A stretch of DNA of 64,000 nucleotides from Corallium rubrum (lineage: Eukaryota > Cnidaria > Anthozoa > Scleralcyonacea > Coralliidae), in the NCBI GenBank assembly GCA_964035015.1, contig OZ035997.1, positions 66,269,404 through 66,333,403 of the forward strand, in the 5' to 3' direction. Each line of letters opens with the position of its first letter. Positions within the stretch are counted from its first letter, which is position 1. This document shows, piece after piece, positions 44,845 to 56,499 of this stretch. A program made the translations under genes and the position numbers. The notes beneath the pieces were generated by a model. That model was not told the DNA's origin. It searched no databases and saw only the letters and a program-made list of their open reading frames with translations.

Positions 44845-44882
44845 CTCTAAAGATGTTGCAGGATTAGCAACGAAACGTTAGT
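44845..44882 (+). ncRNA. Hammerhead-like motif, PLE pair C right arm (decayed)
   Basis: The first core box reads CTAAAGA (G lost); the stem GTTGC/GCAAC, GAAA and ACGTTAG are kept. Confidence 0.45.
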
Positions 44883-44960
44883 TTTAATAAAAAAAATTTG
44901 AAATAACTCACGTCTCTTTTAATATGGGTCTTTTTAAAATTATATGCTGGGCTTTAATAT

Positions 44961-45555
44961 TCCTGACAAGATTACGCTTTCGGCCTGTTTTGTCTATTGC
45001 TACGATTTTGGAATTATTAGCGGAGAGATATCTGTGAGTATTTTAGATTTTTTTTGACAACGCACATTAACATGTACATATAAATTAAATGTTTAAAATG
45101 CATGGGCAACTTACACAAGCCGTTCACGCCTTGCATAAGACGCGAAACATTCGTATAGAAGGTACAAAGACTTATGTTTGTGTCTTATACAAGCCGCGAA
45201 TGTCCCTAATGTCTACTCGTTTTAGAGTGAGTATATCCATGACTTCTTGGAGTCCTGCTTGGCGAAAGAAAAGCTTCTGCCTACTGAAATTGTTGGATTG
45301 TCTTTGCAAATTCACAAATACACGTTTGATATTTGCATTCCAAAGGTAGTGTGAAAATCTGCAATTTATTGTTTGGCACGTATTTTGTCATATAAACATG
45401 TTATTTCCCACTACTCTTTTGCTTTCTATTATTTGCTTGGCTTACATTATCGTGATTTGTATTATTTTTCAATCCCGTATAGGTCGTTATATGGATTATG
45501 ACAAATGTAGGTAAAATCGGCCGGGCATCGGGCGAAAAGTATTTCACTGAAGGCT
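44961..45555. other. Non-coding stretch
   Basis: An 86-residue open frame at 45,089 has no recognisable pattern and is not supported as a gene. Confidence 0.4.
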
Positions 45556-45589
45556 GTCAGGGGACATTTAATTGAGCATCATACACTAG

Positions 45590-45860
45590 AAAAACGTCCG
45601 TGCTGTAAACGTGTTAATAAAACACGTGTTCGTGTTCTTAGAACACACTAACGTGCTGATTGTAATACAACAACACACCTGGAACACGTCGACGTGTTGT
45701 AAAACGTGTTGCAAAAACACATGACATGTTCTCAAGTATTTGTAACACGATTGCAACATGCTTTAAAACACATTAAGCGTGTTGTAACCTGATTTATAAC
45801 GCACCAGCGTGTAAATGTCATATTTTTTATAACACGCATTACGTGTATATTCTTTGTGAG
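45590..45860. repeat. ACACGTGTT-rich degenerate palindromic region
   Basis: More than a dozen short variants of AACACGTGTT and its halves occur within about 270 bp on both strands. It may be a decayed hairpin element; clear ends were not found. Confidence 0.5.
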
Positions 45861-46182
45861 ACTGGCGAAAATGTCGAATTTTACGTTTGTGTTAAATTAC
45901 GTCATGTTATTCTGGAAGATGGAAACAAGTGCTGGCCTTAAGACATAAGACATAAATATTTTTTCCCTCGCATCAACTCCAAGAAGTGAAAGACAGACAA
46001 ACGAGAAACGTTAACTTATTCTATGTGGATTATTTGGAAAAAATATTAATGTAAAAGTAACCTCGTCAAGATTCAAGACAAGCGTGAATGTAAAAGGTGA
46101 GTGATGTATCAATTATAGCCCAATAGTCAATACTCTTAATAATAAACACAGAAAATAATGGTCAACTGGTTGCTATATTAAT

Positions 46183-46240
<58 letters not shown>

Positions 46241-47435
46241 CATACAATTAGTTGGTATCAATAAATTCAACAACAGTGCTGTTACTTGGTTTTACAAAAG
46301 TCTCCCCGAGGATGGTATGTGGAAACAATGGAAGGGGATGAGCTAGTTCAAGTACAGATAATAAACATATGTTGTTGGTTTTGTTGATTTGGTACGCTAA
46401 AAAACGCGGTCCTCGCGTTGTGGTCAGAAAATTGTGATGTTTCCCGCGTAACCCATGGTGAGCCTATTAACCTATCGTGAGATCTAAAATCAATTTAAGA
46501 GGATTCAATTAGGAGGAGCTAGAGCTAGTACAGTACTACAGATTTTCTCTCTTACCGTTATACTCTCTTGATAATATTTATAGTTCAGTGAAAAGAAATA
46601 TTTGAATTTATGTTAACCCTTTCCCTCCAAAGCCAAGTGTTAATATTCTAACACCAGACAATTTTATTCAGAAGAGGCTGATGGTTGTGGCTGGTTTAAT
46701 TATACATTAGTACATACAGTACTCACATTGAAAATGAAGTGGTTCCATGATTTGTAATTTCATCAAATCTGTCTTGTATTTCTTCTGGGCACTAAAATGG
46801 CAGTACACCTAAGTGAAAATAAAATATTAGTTGACTTAAGGATAGGTGTTATAAATTTTAATAAAAAGTAAATTATGCTTATAGCAGCTACTTTGGGCAG
46901 TATGAGTAATATAGTTATTACTGTAAGCACAAAGTGGCAAAATTCTCAAGTCAAACGTTTTACCTATTCCTGCCTGAAGTAACCTGATGTCAAGCAATCT
47001 TCTTCAGGAGATTAGGGGATGTCCAGACTTAATTAATATTGGTGCTTGGATATTTAGTACTGTAGGTACAGTACATGCTCAATATTATTGAACGTACATG
47101 TATAATTATTGTCAATTCATATAAAGCAAAATGTAAATGCTACATACTGTACAATGTGCTGTAAACATTCAAGGCTGTAGCAAGCAACTTCACATTTGTG
47201 TGACAAAGATAATCGAGACCAAAGGCCTAGACCTTGTTGGGGGATCTGTGTGCATGCAACACACCAGAAAATTTTGAAAATCTAAGGTGTGAAACATTAC
47301 TGTATTTCCTGAATTCTGGGATATATAATATCAAACTCTAATCAGTCATATCAGCACACGCACACAGGTCAGGTGCATTAAATGCCACTGACTGCCACCA
47401 TGGCTGAGATGGTGTGACACCCTGTGACAAAGAAG
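45861..47435. other. Non-coding stretch with an (AT)n run
   Basis: No gene supported; a pure AT dinucleotide run lies at 46,184-46,236. Confidence 0.5.
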
Positions 47436-48037
47436 CACTGGAAAAATTGAACCTCTTCCCCATACAATGGAAATATTCTAGAAATACCAATTTCTGAAAC
47501 ATTTCCAAAGTATGGAAATAGGAAAATTATAGAAATATTCAGGATATAATATTTCCAAAGGATGGAATTTTGTATCAAGAAATTCAATATTCATTAAATT
47601 ATGAAAATATTTGACAAATGCTGATTTCTCAAAAATTTCCAGACTATGGAAATATGAAAATTGTGGAAATATTCAGGCTATAGTATTTCCAAAGTACGGA
47701 TTTTTTTATGAAGAACGTCAATATTCATGAAATTATGAAAACAATTCACAAATGTTGATTTAGTAAAAATTCCCAGACTATGGATATATAGAAAGTCAAT
47801 ATTCATGCAATTATTTGACAGATGCTGATTTCTTAAAAATTCCCAGACTGAAAATATAAAAATTATGGGAAATATGGAAATTATGGAAATATTCGTATAT
47901 ATTTACAAAGTATGGGGGTTTTTTTGTGAAGAAAGTCAACATTCATGAAATTATGAATTCAAAATATTTGACAATGGGATCCAAAAAATAAGCTACAAAA
48001 TAAGATATAACTATATAAACTTTTATTTAAAAAGGTA

Positions 48038-49392
48038 TCATGCATCAACAAATCTAAATTTTCTAGGACCCCCAGGTGCTCTAATAGCATACACAAGGGA
48101 AATAATTGAGGAAAAGTTTATGGTATCCTGGTTATCACTTAATGTCCAAATATTTTGCTGATTTGTTGACAAGTACCATTTACTTAAAGCAGTGTGCTGC
48201 TCTAAATCCACAGTTACAACACTTGCATACCAAAATTCGTTATGTGTTCCCTTAATCTTTAAGTTATCTCCAGGACTAGGGGTGACAGGAACTTGAACCT
48301 TGCTTGATATGTCTGGCTTCTCAAAATCAATTGGGAGGTAATAATCAGGGTTGTCAAGATTTTCTGGATCTGGATACATAATGCACTTCCTTTTTAAGTT
48401 TGCTGCCGGGTGTACACGTCCCTGTTGTACCGTCGTGGAACTAATTTGTTTGTGCAAGTCCAATCATGCGTTGCAACCACATTCACTCCTCTTTGCATAG
48501 GAAATCCTGGAATATAGTACAAACAATCCACAAATGTGAAGTATTTGCCATCCAATGGACCTTTACCCACATCTTCAAGTGCTAATTCCTAGTATGGTGA
48601 TTTATCCAAAGGCAATTGCTAAACTGTGTGACTTTGGTGACATTATCAAGTTCAAAGTTGGCAACAAATGTGTGATTGCTGGTGGAGACAATTTGGAGGA
48701 AGAGCGGTTTGTTGAAATTCAGAAGATTATGGTAGTTGGTGCTGCCTCGAGATAAGTTTCCGTTTCACTTTCCCCAAGACTACTCCTCTTGCAACAACAT
48801 GTGCTGCATTTGGATGACCACGGAAATTAGTAATAAGAGATTTTGCTGCACTAAGTGAACGTTCATGTAAATAGAAGTTTCCAACCTCAAGCATGTTCAA
48901 ATCAGAACGGTATGGTTCTCTATCTTCCTCGTGTTGTGAAAGTGGGCCATATTTTCTTTCATAAACCTCCAAGAAATGTCTTACACATTCTCTGTCAGCA
49001 AATGTTTTCTCCAAGCCTTTGGCATTATGAGTTTATCCCTTGTGCGTTCGAATCCCTCTCTCAAACAATTCGCATGTGTAGCTGTCAGGTGATGAATGGC
49101 GCCTAATGTCATCTGCCATGTGTGCTGAATATTCCAGGCTCTCAGTGCCATGGCCCAGGCCATAGAACTCTTCGCAGTGAATTGCATTTGACCAAAGAAG
49201 ATCATCCAACCTCTTAATATTCTCCTCAGTCCATCCTGAAAACCGCAGTTGTTTATAGTAGAGCATCTGTGTTGCAGAGCATGCTAGGATGAAACAGTCC
49301 ATATGCTTCGGATGGTATATGCAAAGCAAGGACTTCTTCAGTATACTAAAGGGTAAAGGCTTGTAGCGGTTTTGTCGAGTATAGTTGGACAA
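48038..49392 (-). pseudogene. EnSpm transposase C-terminal remnant with internal inversion
   Basis: Minus-strand segments match the last exon of the large EnSpm transposase in order: MDCFILACSATQM, EFYGLGHGTESLEYSAHM and RRHSSPDSYTCELFERGIR (49,392-49,033); FADRECVRHFLEVYERKYGP to GVVLGKVKRKLIS (49,014-48,750); GPLDGKYFTFVDCLYYIPGF (48,565-48,464); and KCIMYPDPENLDNPDYYLPI to the end (48,463-48,038). The block expected between the second and third segments is present, but on the plus strand (about 48,576-48,750). Frameshifts separate the segments. Protein similarity to the large copy is moderate, so this is a related subfamily rather than a recent duplicate. Confidence 0.8.
48576..48750 (+). 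pseudogene. Inverted coding block inside the second EnSpm copy
   Basis: Plus-strand frame AKLCDFGDIIKFKVGNKCVI with GGDN and EEERFVEIQKIMVVG aligns to SKIVKWDCNGHLEVFSVGEQ and what follows in the large copy, while both neighbours are on the minus strand. A local inversion of about 175 bp explains this. Confidence 0.72.
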
Positions 49393-49400
49393 CAGAAGAA

Positions 49401-50006
49401 TGACAGTTTAGTATCAAAAGGTTTCAGATTTTCTATCCTCTCGTGGCATGTTTTTTCTAAACATATACTTCTATATAGTTTCATTTAGTGATTCAAAATA
49501 CTGTGTTCACAAGTTTATGTATGTTTTGCTTATTGTTTTAAACTGTTTTCATACGTTGTTGAGCAATAATACTTAAAACCTTTATAAATGTCGCTCGCTG
49601 AAATTTTGCTTTTTCACAGCATTCTCGAGTTCTTTTAAAATTCGCTGTCTTCACACGAAGTTGTCAAAGCCATTTGGATAATAAAACTCATTTGCATCCC
49701 CGTAGCTCTCTGTTGAATATATTTTTTCTGTGGCAAGCGAAATAGTTATGAAAATCGATCGATTTTACGGCCTATAAAACACATTAAAAAAATTATCTCG
49801 AGCGGTCCGTACGGGCTCATACGGACCACTCGTTAACCAATCAGAAAGCAGGATTTGGTAGGATACGGACCGAAAAATAATAAATTACAGTAAGAAGGTA
49901 CTTGCAGTAGTGTGAAGTCATTACCTAAAGTTGTAAGCTACATGTATGCATGTTCTGAAGTCAATTACACCTGTAATTGCTGGGCTGCAGATGATGGCAA
50001 GTGTAG
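49401..50006. other. Non-coding stretch
   Basis: No gene supported. A short palindromic patch GGTCCGTACGGGCTCATACG lies at 49,805. Confidence 0.4.
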
Positions 50007-50176
50007 TGTAGAAAATTCGTGTAACCGAACAGAATAGAAGAAGAAAGACCAATTCGAACGAGTAACGATAACTTAATTTCAACAATGGCTGACTTCACTC
50101 AAAAGCACATTTTCCGTCCAACTGTGCGCATGCGTAATTATGTAAATTATTACATTAGTATTCACAAGATATAACA
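50007..50176 (-). repeat. Possible 3' LTR of the Gypsy element
   Basis: On the minus strand the stretch begins TGTTATATCTTGTG and ends TTTTCTACA, with TG/CA borders, preceded by a purine-rich GAGGGAATAG. It lies about 125 bases after the end of the Gypsy coding region. No second LTR is in the window, so the call rests on position and borders only. Confidence 0.4.
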
Positions 50177-52991
50177 ACTATTCCCTCATGAAAAGAGTTA
50201 GTACTATGCTAATCCAGTAAACGGTAACAGAAAGTTAAAGTTCAAAAATCACTATCCTAAAATATATAGTAAAATGTTTTCATGCAAATATCCTGTAATG
50301 TTCAATAAAACCTCGGTGATGGTTTCCTGTCGCGTCCAGGATATCTCCTGACCAGTTCCTCTGATTGTGGAGTTACAGGTGTGTCAACCAAGTTTCCGTT
50401 GTTCTCTGGTAGTGTCGGTTCACCTGTTGTAGACTCAGCTGCAGGAATATTGGACTGTGGTACTGTGTTCTCACCATCTGTTGGTGTAGGCTGTGTAACA
50501 GGAACAGTTTCATCAAGTACAGATGAGAACAAATCTCGTTCTGGTCGCTGATGTTCGGGTTTTGACTCTGTGTACTGTGTCATAGGTATATAGCGTGGAC
50601 GTAATTGTTCCTCATGACGTTTCCACACCACCTGAATATCATAGTTCCTAGGACTGATTGTTCCTGTGATCCTACCAGGTACCCATCGTGCTCCCCTTCC
50701 GAAGTTACGTACAAATACAGCTTGGTTCTGTGTGTACTTGGGTTTGTTGTCAAGGTTGTCTTGGAAAATTTTGACTTCCTGCTTGCTTGGCTTTGCTCTG
50801 AGTGCACTAAATCGGATCCTGGGTTGTCTGTTCATTAATAGTTCTGACGGTGACTTCCCTAAAGCTGTCGGTGTAGCTCTGTAGGTTAATAGAAACCTAC
50901 TAATCTGAAACCTCTGCTAATCCATTTGTGGCTGGGTGTCCCGGTGCTGTAGTAGTATGTTGAATATCATTATCACTAAGAAACTTCTGGAACTCTGCGC
51001 TAGTGAACTGACTACCATTATCAGTTACAATGTGTTCAGGTAGCCCAAAACAACTGAAAAGGTGCCTTAATGCAGATATAGTAGTAGCTGACTTAGCATG
51101 AGACATAGGCACAATCTCCACATACTTAGAATAAGCATCAACCCCAACTAAGAACATCTTTCCTAGATATGGTCCTGCAAAATCTAAGTGAATGCGTTTC
51201 CATGGACCTCCGGGCCATGACCATGAAGCTTGTTGTGAAGACGCAGGGGATTTGGCTGTTTCTTGACAAGAAGTGCATGCTTTAACTGTTTCTTCAATTT
51301 CTCTGTCAAGCTTGGGCCACCACATGTATTTACGTACCAGCTGTTTCATCTTCACCATCCCCAGGTGCTCAGCATGTAGATCCTTGAGCAGAATTCCACG
51401 CAATGAATCAGGAATGACAACTCGTGAATCCCATAACAAAATTCCATCTTCATGTGTTAGTTCCAGTCTCTTACTGTAATAAAGTTGGAGTTCAGGTTCT
51501 GATTTATCTGGCCATCCACTCTTGGTGTAATACAAAACTTTACTTAACACTGGATCCTTCTTGGTTTCCATAGCGACCATGGTCGAGTTGACGATCTGTT
51601 CCCCCTCAATAAACATTACATTTACAGTTACCTGTTCAGGGGTTGAGGGTTCACCCTTGACTGGTTTCCTGGATAGAAAATCTGCATACACGTTATCCTT
51701 ACCGGAGATAAACTCTATGGTGTAGTTGTAGGCAGCCAAAAGGAGAGACCATCTCTTAATCCAGGCAGAAGCCAACTGGGGAACAGGTTTATGTTCTCCT
51801 AGCAGTGTGATCAGGGGCTTGTGATCTGTAAGAAGCTTGAAATGCCTTCCAAGTAGGTATTGGCGAAACTTAGTCACCCCAAATACAATTGCCAAAGATT
51901 CACGTTCAATCTGCGAGTAGTTCTGTTCAGCCTGATTTAGTGTTCTAGATGCATATGCAGCTGGTTGTAATGAGCCATCTGCTCCTGGCTGTAGTAGTAC
52001 AGCTCCAACTCCAATAGATGAAGCATCACACTGAAGAACCAGTTCAGCAGCAGGGTCGTAATGCCGTCATACAGATTCGGAACACAGTGCAGACTTGATG
52101 TTCACAAAAGCATCCTGTTCAGCTTTCCCCCATTTCCACGGTGTCCCTTTACGTAGTAACTTGTACAGGTTCAAAATCTCAGCAAAACCAGGTACGAATT
52201 TACGCAAGAAATTAGCAGTTGCCAATAAAGAACTGCAGTTCAGCAACATTAGCTGGTGGTGCAGCATTCTGGATGGCTTGTACTTTCTCCTTTGTAGGGG
52301 AAATTCCAGCTTCAGAAATGGACAATCCAAGGTAGACAACTTGATCGAGCATGAAGTGAAACTTCTCTCGCTTCAGCTTAAGCCCACACTCCTGTAATCT
52401 CTGTAGAACTCTGTGTAGATTCTCAAGGTGAAGTTCATCAGTTTCCCCTGTAACGAGAATATCATCAATGCGGACACAACACCCTGGAAGACCTTTCAGC
52501 ACACTTTCTATTGTAGGCTGGAAAATGGATACAGCACTGTTAACTCCATACACAAGACGCTTGTACTGGTGTAATCCATGGTGGTATTAATGGTTGTGAA
52601 CTTCCTGCTCTCTGGAGAAAGTTCCAATTGGTGATATGCCTGTGAGAGGTCGAGCTTGGTATATTTATTTCCTCCCGACAGTTTGCTTAGTAATTCTTCA
52701 AAAGTAGGTACAGGGTACTGTTCCAAAGTAGCATACCTGTTTATTGTAACTGAGTAATCCCCACAGATCCTCATGTCTCCATTGGGTTTAATAACAGGAA
52801 CAGTTGGCGAAGCCCACTCCGAGTGTTCCACTCTCTCAATATTAGGGACCTTAAGATGCGACGACGTGAAGGGCGACGACGACCGCAGTAGGAGTAGGGG
52901 ACTGGGGCGGGTCCCTGTCGCGGCGGGAAAATTTATAATGTTAAGATTTCAGTCTTTCTCGCGACGACGACATCATTGATTGATCTCAACC

Positions 52992-53915
52992 ATGGCTTCT
53001 TTTCGAGATACAAGAAATGCGATTTTAGACAGCTACCTTGATGGTGTCATCGATGAGGATGAATTTATGCTGCTCACACAAGAAAATACATCAAAAAATC
53101 CCGATTTTCCATACAACGAATACGGAAAATTTGATTTGGCAGACTTAGAAAATTCTGAATGTCTTGCGGAGTTTCGGTTTGCAAAAAATGATATTCCCAT
53201 TCTTGCCGACGTTTTGCACATTCCAGAGAACTTTATTTGCAGCCAAGGTACGAAATGCAATGGTATAGAAGCCTTATGTATTGCACTGAAGAGGTTTTCC
53301 TATCCTTCACGCTACTCTGACCTCATTCCTCGTTTTGGAAGGCCAGTCCCTGTCCTAAGTATGATCAACAACACTGTAGTTGATTTTATTTATGATATGC
53401 ATAGTCATCTGGTGAATCAGTGGAATAACACCATCCTTAATCCTGTTCAACTTCAATTATATGCTGAGGCTATACACAACAAAGGTGCTGCATTGGATAA
53501 CTGCTTCGGATTTATAGATGGAACTGTGAGGCCAATATGTAGACCTGGCAGGTTGCAAAGGATTGTTTATAATGGGCACAAGAGAGTGCACGCTCTTAAA
53601 TTTCAGTCTGTAACTCTGCCAAATGGTATGATAGCAAATATGTATGGTCCTGTTGGTAAGTTGCATTTTGTATTATGTTCATGAATATATTATTAAATTT
53701 ATTGTTTTCATCATATTATTTATGTATTATCAATATAATATAATATAATATAATATAATATAATATAATATAATATAATATAATATAATATAATATAATA
53801 TAATATAATATAATATAATATAATATAATGTAATATAATTATTATAATTATTTAAAATTAATATATATTATTTGAAATAATTATTATAATTATATATAAT
53901 TATATTATATATATA

Positions 53916-53980
<65 letters not shown>

Positions 53981-54441
53981 TATATACATACATACATAGC
54001 AATGTGTATGTCTTTTTCTTAACTTCAGAGGGAAGACGGCATGATGCAGGCATGTTGGCAGATTCCGAACTTCTGCAAGATCTTGAGCAGAATGCATTTG
54101 CCCCGGATGGAACACCAATGTGTCTTTATGGTGACCCTGCGTATCCCCTCCGGGTGCACCTCCAAGCCCCTTTTAGAAATGCAGTATTGACCCCACAAAT
54201 GCAAGATTTTAATCGATCGATGAGTGCAGTACGCATTTCAGTTGAATGGCTCTTTGGAGACATTTCCAATTACTTTAAATTTATAGACTTCAAAAAGAAC
54301 TTAAAAATTGGGCTGAGTTCTGTAGGGAAAATGTATTTAGTGAGTGCAGTGCTACGTAATGCATTGACCTGTCTTTATGGAAATTCTACATCAAAATACT
54401 TTAATTTGGTCCCACCAGACCTCCAGGAGTATTTTGTATAA
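52992..54441 (+). CDS. Harbinger transposase (DDE nuclease), two exons
   Basis: Exons 52,992-53,655 and 54,029-54,441 join in phase 1 at G/GTAAGT and TTCAG, giving 358 residues, the normal length. The start ATG lies in a good context (CAACCATGGCT). The nuclease domain shows FIDGTVRPICRP (first Asp, about residue 179), RRHDAGMLADS (second Asp, exon 2) and RISVEWLFGDI (catalytic Glu). A helical N-terminal region precedes it (SECLAEFRFAKNDI, RPVPVLSM). It cuts the element at its ends and inserts it at TTA-like sites; in this family the Myb-like partner brings it to the DNA and nucleus. No stop or frameshift is seen. The intron holds a long ATAAT array. Exon 1 is homologous to the dead copy at 1,799-2,535. 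Confidence 0.92.
53732..53999. repeat. (ATAAT)n and (AT)n microsatellite in the transposase intron
   Basis: About 21 ATAAT units are followed by degenerate AT runs up to the splice acceptor region. Confidence 0.92.
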
Positions 54442-54608
54442 AACAACAATGTAATGGAAAAGTTATTTAATTTAACAAAACATCAAAATTATTGTCAAAG
54501 ACAAAAGTTTTTTGTAACAAATAACAATAAAAAATGCAAAACAGTTGTAAACTTGTACAAAAAATGTAAACTTATATCAGACTGTTGCTTTTTGCCATAC
54601 ATGTATAC
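54442..54608. terminator. Shared 3' region of the two convergent Harbinger genes
   Basis: About 170 bp between the two stop codons. AATAAA-type sequences are present on the plus strand (AACAATAAAAAATG near 54,524). Confidence 0.4.
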
Positions 54609-55862
54609 TCATTTTTTGGAAGCAACTTTATCCAATAACAAAAGAAATAACTGATTTTGTCTCTGTTGCTGTTCCATCTGCTGTGCTAGCATTGTTTGCA
54701 TGACTTGCATGTTATTTTGTTGTGTTTCTCTCTCATGTTGCATCATTGTCATAAATTCATGGTGTCGTGTTGTCTCAGTCTCTTGTTGCTTCACCTTCAA
54801 AGCCATTTCCTCTCTCATCAAAGACTGTTGAGCTTCACTTTTCTCTTTCAGGTAAAGTAAGGTTTCATTGCCAGACCGTCTATTCTTTTTATTGGGAGTG
54901 CCTTTTTCCTCACCATTTCTTCTTTTTGTCTCTGCTAACTTTTCCATGGCCTTTGCTCTGATATCTTGGGCATCTACTACTTGACCAACAGCAATTTTCT
55001 GTTTATTTTCTTTATCTTCTTTTTCAGCATCCTCAGCAGCATCTTCTTTCTCTATTATTTCCTCTAATGCTGTTTCTATTTCAGTCATATTCGTGGCTAT
55101 ACCACTGGCTTTCTTCTCATATTTAAGCTTGGCTCTCAACCGGTTTGAAAGTTTGGTGTATCTATCTCTTACTGCTCGCTGATCCAAATCTGCTTTAAAT
55201 GGTGGTTCTGAAATCTTTGAAAGATGATAGGCTATTGTTTTCCACAATTTCCCTCGTTGTATAGTACCTTTTCTAGCATTTACAAATGGATCAACTGCCA
55301 GTATCTCTCTGCACAATAATATGTCATGGTTATCAGTCCAAGTCATTTGGTTCCTTTCACCACTATAAATAACAAAAGACAAGCAAAATTTCAGTTTATA
55401 TAAGCTTACTAGTTTATTTAATAGTATTATCTCACTATTGTATTAAAAAATACAATACAAATAATTAAATACCATTAAATCGCTCAGGAAATATCAGAAA
55501 CATTTCAGCAGTGTAAAATAAATCATATTTTCGATTAAAAGCTGTGATTGTAAACTAAAACTACTAACAATTCACGGATGAAACATTTTGTTCTCAAGAA
55601 AAAGACCTCATCGAAATGGACAGGAAAGGCTTTGTCAACCACTCAACCAGTGAAAGACGAAGGCTATGAATAATGAATTCAACCACAGAACGAGTGCATG
55701 CATGACAAGACTAGTTTGAAACTGATGTTTATGCGGATTTTAAGTAACTACAATCAAGAAAAATTAGACGAAAGAAACAATGCCAAAAATCGATGATTAA
55801 GGTACTTACGATGAACTTGTTCGTTGGAGGCCATCCGAAAGTGAACTTGTGGAGGCACTCAT
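54609..55862 (-). CDS. Harbinger Myb/SANT-like DNA-binding protein, two exons
   Basis: Exons 55,862-55,810 and 55,362-54,609 join in phase 2 (TC/GTAAGT, TTATAG), giving about 268 residues. After a Ser-rich start, MTWTDNHDILLCREILAVDP begins a Myb/SANT-like trihelix with conserved Trp, and RGKLWKTIAYHL and VRDRYTKLSNRLRAKLKYE supply the following helices. An acidic stretch, a basic patch GTPNKKNRR and a Gln-rich coiled coil follow to the C-terminus. Harbinger elements encode such a second protein, which binds the element ends and helps import the transposase. Convergent with the transposase gene. Reading frame intact. Confidence 0.85.
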
Positions 55863-56159
55863 AACTTTCTTAAAAGTGATCTTTTATTCAAAGAAAGTAA
55901 TAAGAATTAAAGAATAACGTTTGAGAATGATTTCACATAAAGAAAAAGCGTTGTAATATAACATAAGAAGCCAAAATTCGAAGTAAAATCTCACCTTGCT
56001 ACGACGACGTGAAAACACCTGAAAACACGTCGCAGAAAAGACCGCGACGACGTAAATAAATTGTGCACATGCGCAGTAGCGCTAATTTACGATTATTTAC
56101 TTCCGGCGTAAGTCGTCGTCGCAAAAAAGAAGAAATCTTAAGGTCCTTAATATCCTCAG

Positions 56160-56335
56160 CCACCCTTATGAAAATTCCACATGTCAATCTCACATGTGAA
56201 TTTACCACATGTGAATTTGGAACCGTCACATGTGGTATTGTCACATGTGAATTCGGTCACATGTGAATTCGGTCACATGTGGCCACATGTGGCCACATGT
56301 GATATTGTCAGAAAAGTGACCACATGTGAGAATTG
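56160..56335. repeat. Cluster of CACATGTG palindromes
   Basis: About ten copies of CACATGTG in 165 bp, spaced roughly 8-16 bases, often as TCACATGTGAATT or CCACATGTGG. It starts within about 25 bases of the point where Gypsy homology ends. Confidence 0.85.
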
Positions 56336-56499
56336 CAATAGTGCTCAAAACCGAAATGAAAAATGAGATTTTGCAATGATCAAAGTTATTAAATTTTATT
56401 ATAAATACTGTACTATTAATAAATAATCACCTATTGGCACAAAGTCAAATAATTAACTGAACAATGTTACACTAATACTGTATATGCAAGTTTAAAAAA

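Larger units (their letters stand above)
39774..44960. mobile_element. Head-to-head inverted pair of Penelope-like elements (pair C), split by a hAT-like insertion
   Basis: The long left arm (minus, about 39,774-40,323 and 42,099-44,157) meets the short right arm (plus, about 44,158-44,960) head to head. The arms share the 3' coding end, 3' UTR and terminal AACGTT sequence. The left outer edge lacks the last part of the tail present on the right (GCTGGGCTTTAATATT). No target duplication was found. Confidence 0.82.
47436..49400 (-). mobile_element. Second EnSpm-like copy, 5'-truncated
   Basis: The left (3') end begins CACTGGAAAAATTGAACC, close to the CACTGGAA end of the large element. It is followed by a subterminal region (about 47,460-47,930) built of about 130-bp diverged tandem units (TTCCAGACTATGGAAATAT, TATTCATGAAATTATGAAAA), then the last third of the transposase on the minus strand. 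Sequence homologous to the rest of the transposase stops near 49,400, and no right end was found. Confidence 0.72.
52845..56146. mobile_element. PIF/Harbinger transposon, apparently intact, 3.3 kb
   Basis: Inverted ends GGGACCTTAAGAT (left) and ATCTTAAGGTCC (right) are each followed inward by CGACGACG-rich sequence. TTA lies outside both ends (52,842-52,844; 56,147-56,149), the 3-bp duplication of this superfamily. It holds two convergent genes, transposase (plus) and a Myb/SANT-like protein (minus), both with intact reading frames. It sits in the Gypsy reverse transcriptase region. Confidence 0.9.
50302..56175 (-). pseudogene. Ty3/Gypsy polyprotein, decayed and split by a Harbinger element
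   Basis: Minus-strand order: reverse transcriptase (RVEHSEWASPTVPVIKPNG, LDLSQAYHQLEL, VRIDDILVTG catalytic Asp pair) from about 56,170/52,841 to 52,070; RNase H (FRQYLLGRHFKLLTDHKPLI) from 51,895; integrase with the H-H-C-C finger (HAEHLGMVKMKQLV...CTSC), then HLDFAG, TDNGSQF and NGLAE, the D-D-E triad, to about 50,905; then the C-terminal region RFLLTYRATPTALGKSPSEL to 50,302. Frameshifts occur near 52,530, 52,240 and 52,060, and sequence between NGLAE and RFLLTYR is deleted. No gag or protease is seen upstream; homology stops near 56,175. The element is dead, and its reverse transcriptase is interrupted at 52,845-56,149. Confidence 0.9.

Noticed and set aside
53868..54118. Minus-strand Tyr/Ile-rich open frames
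   Set aside because: They read through the AT microsatellite of the Harbinger transposase intron.
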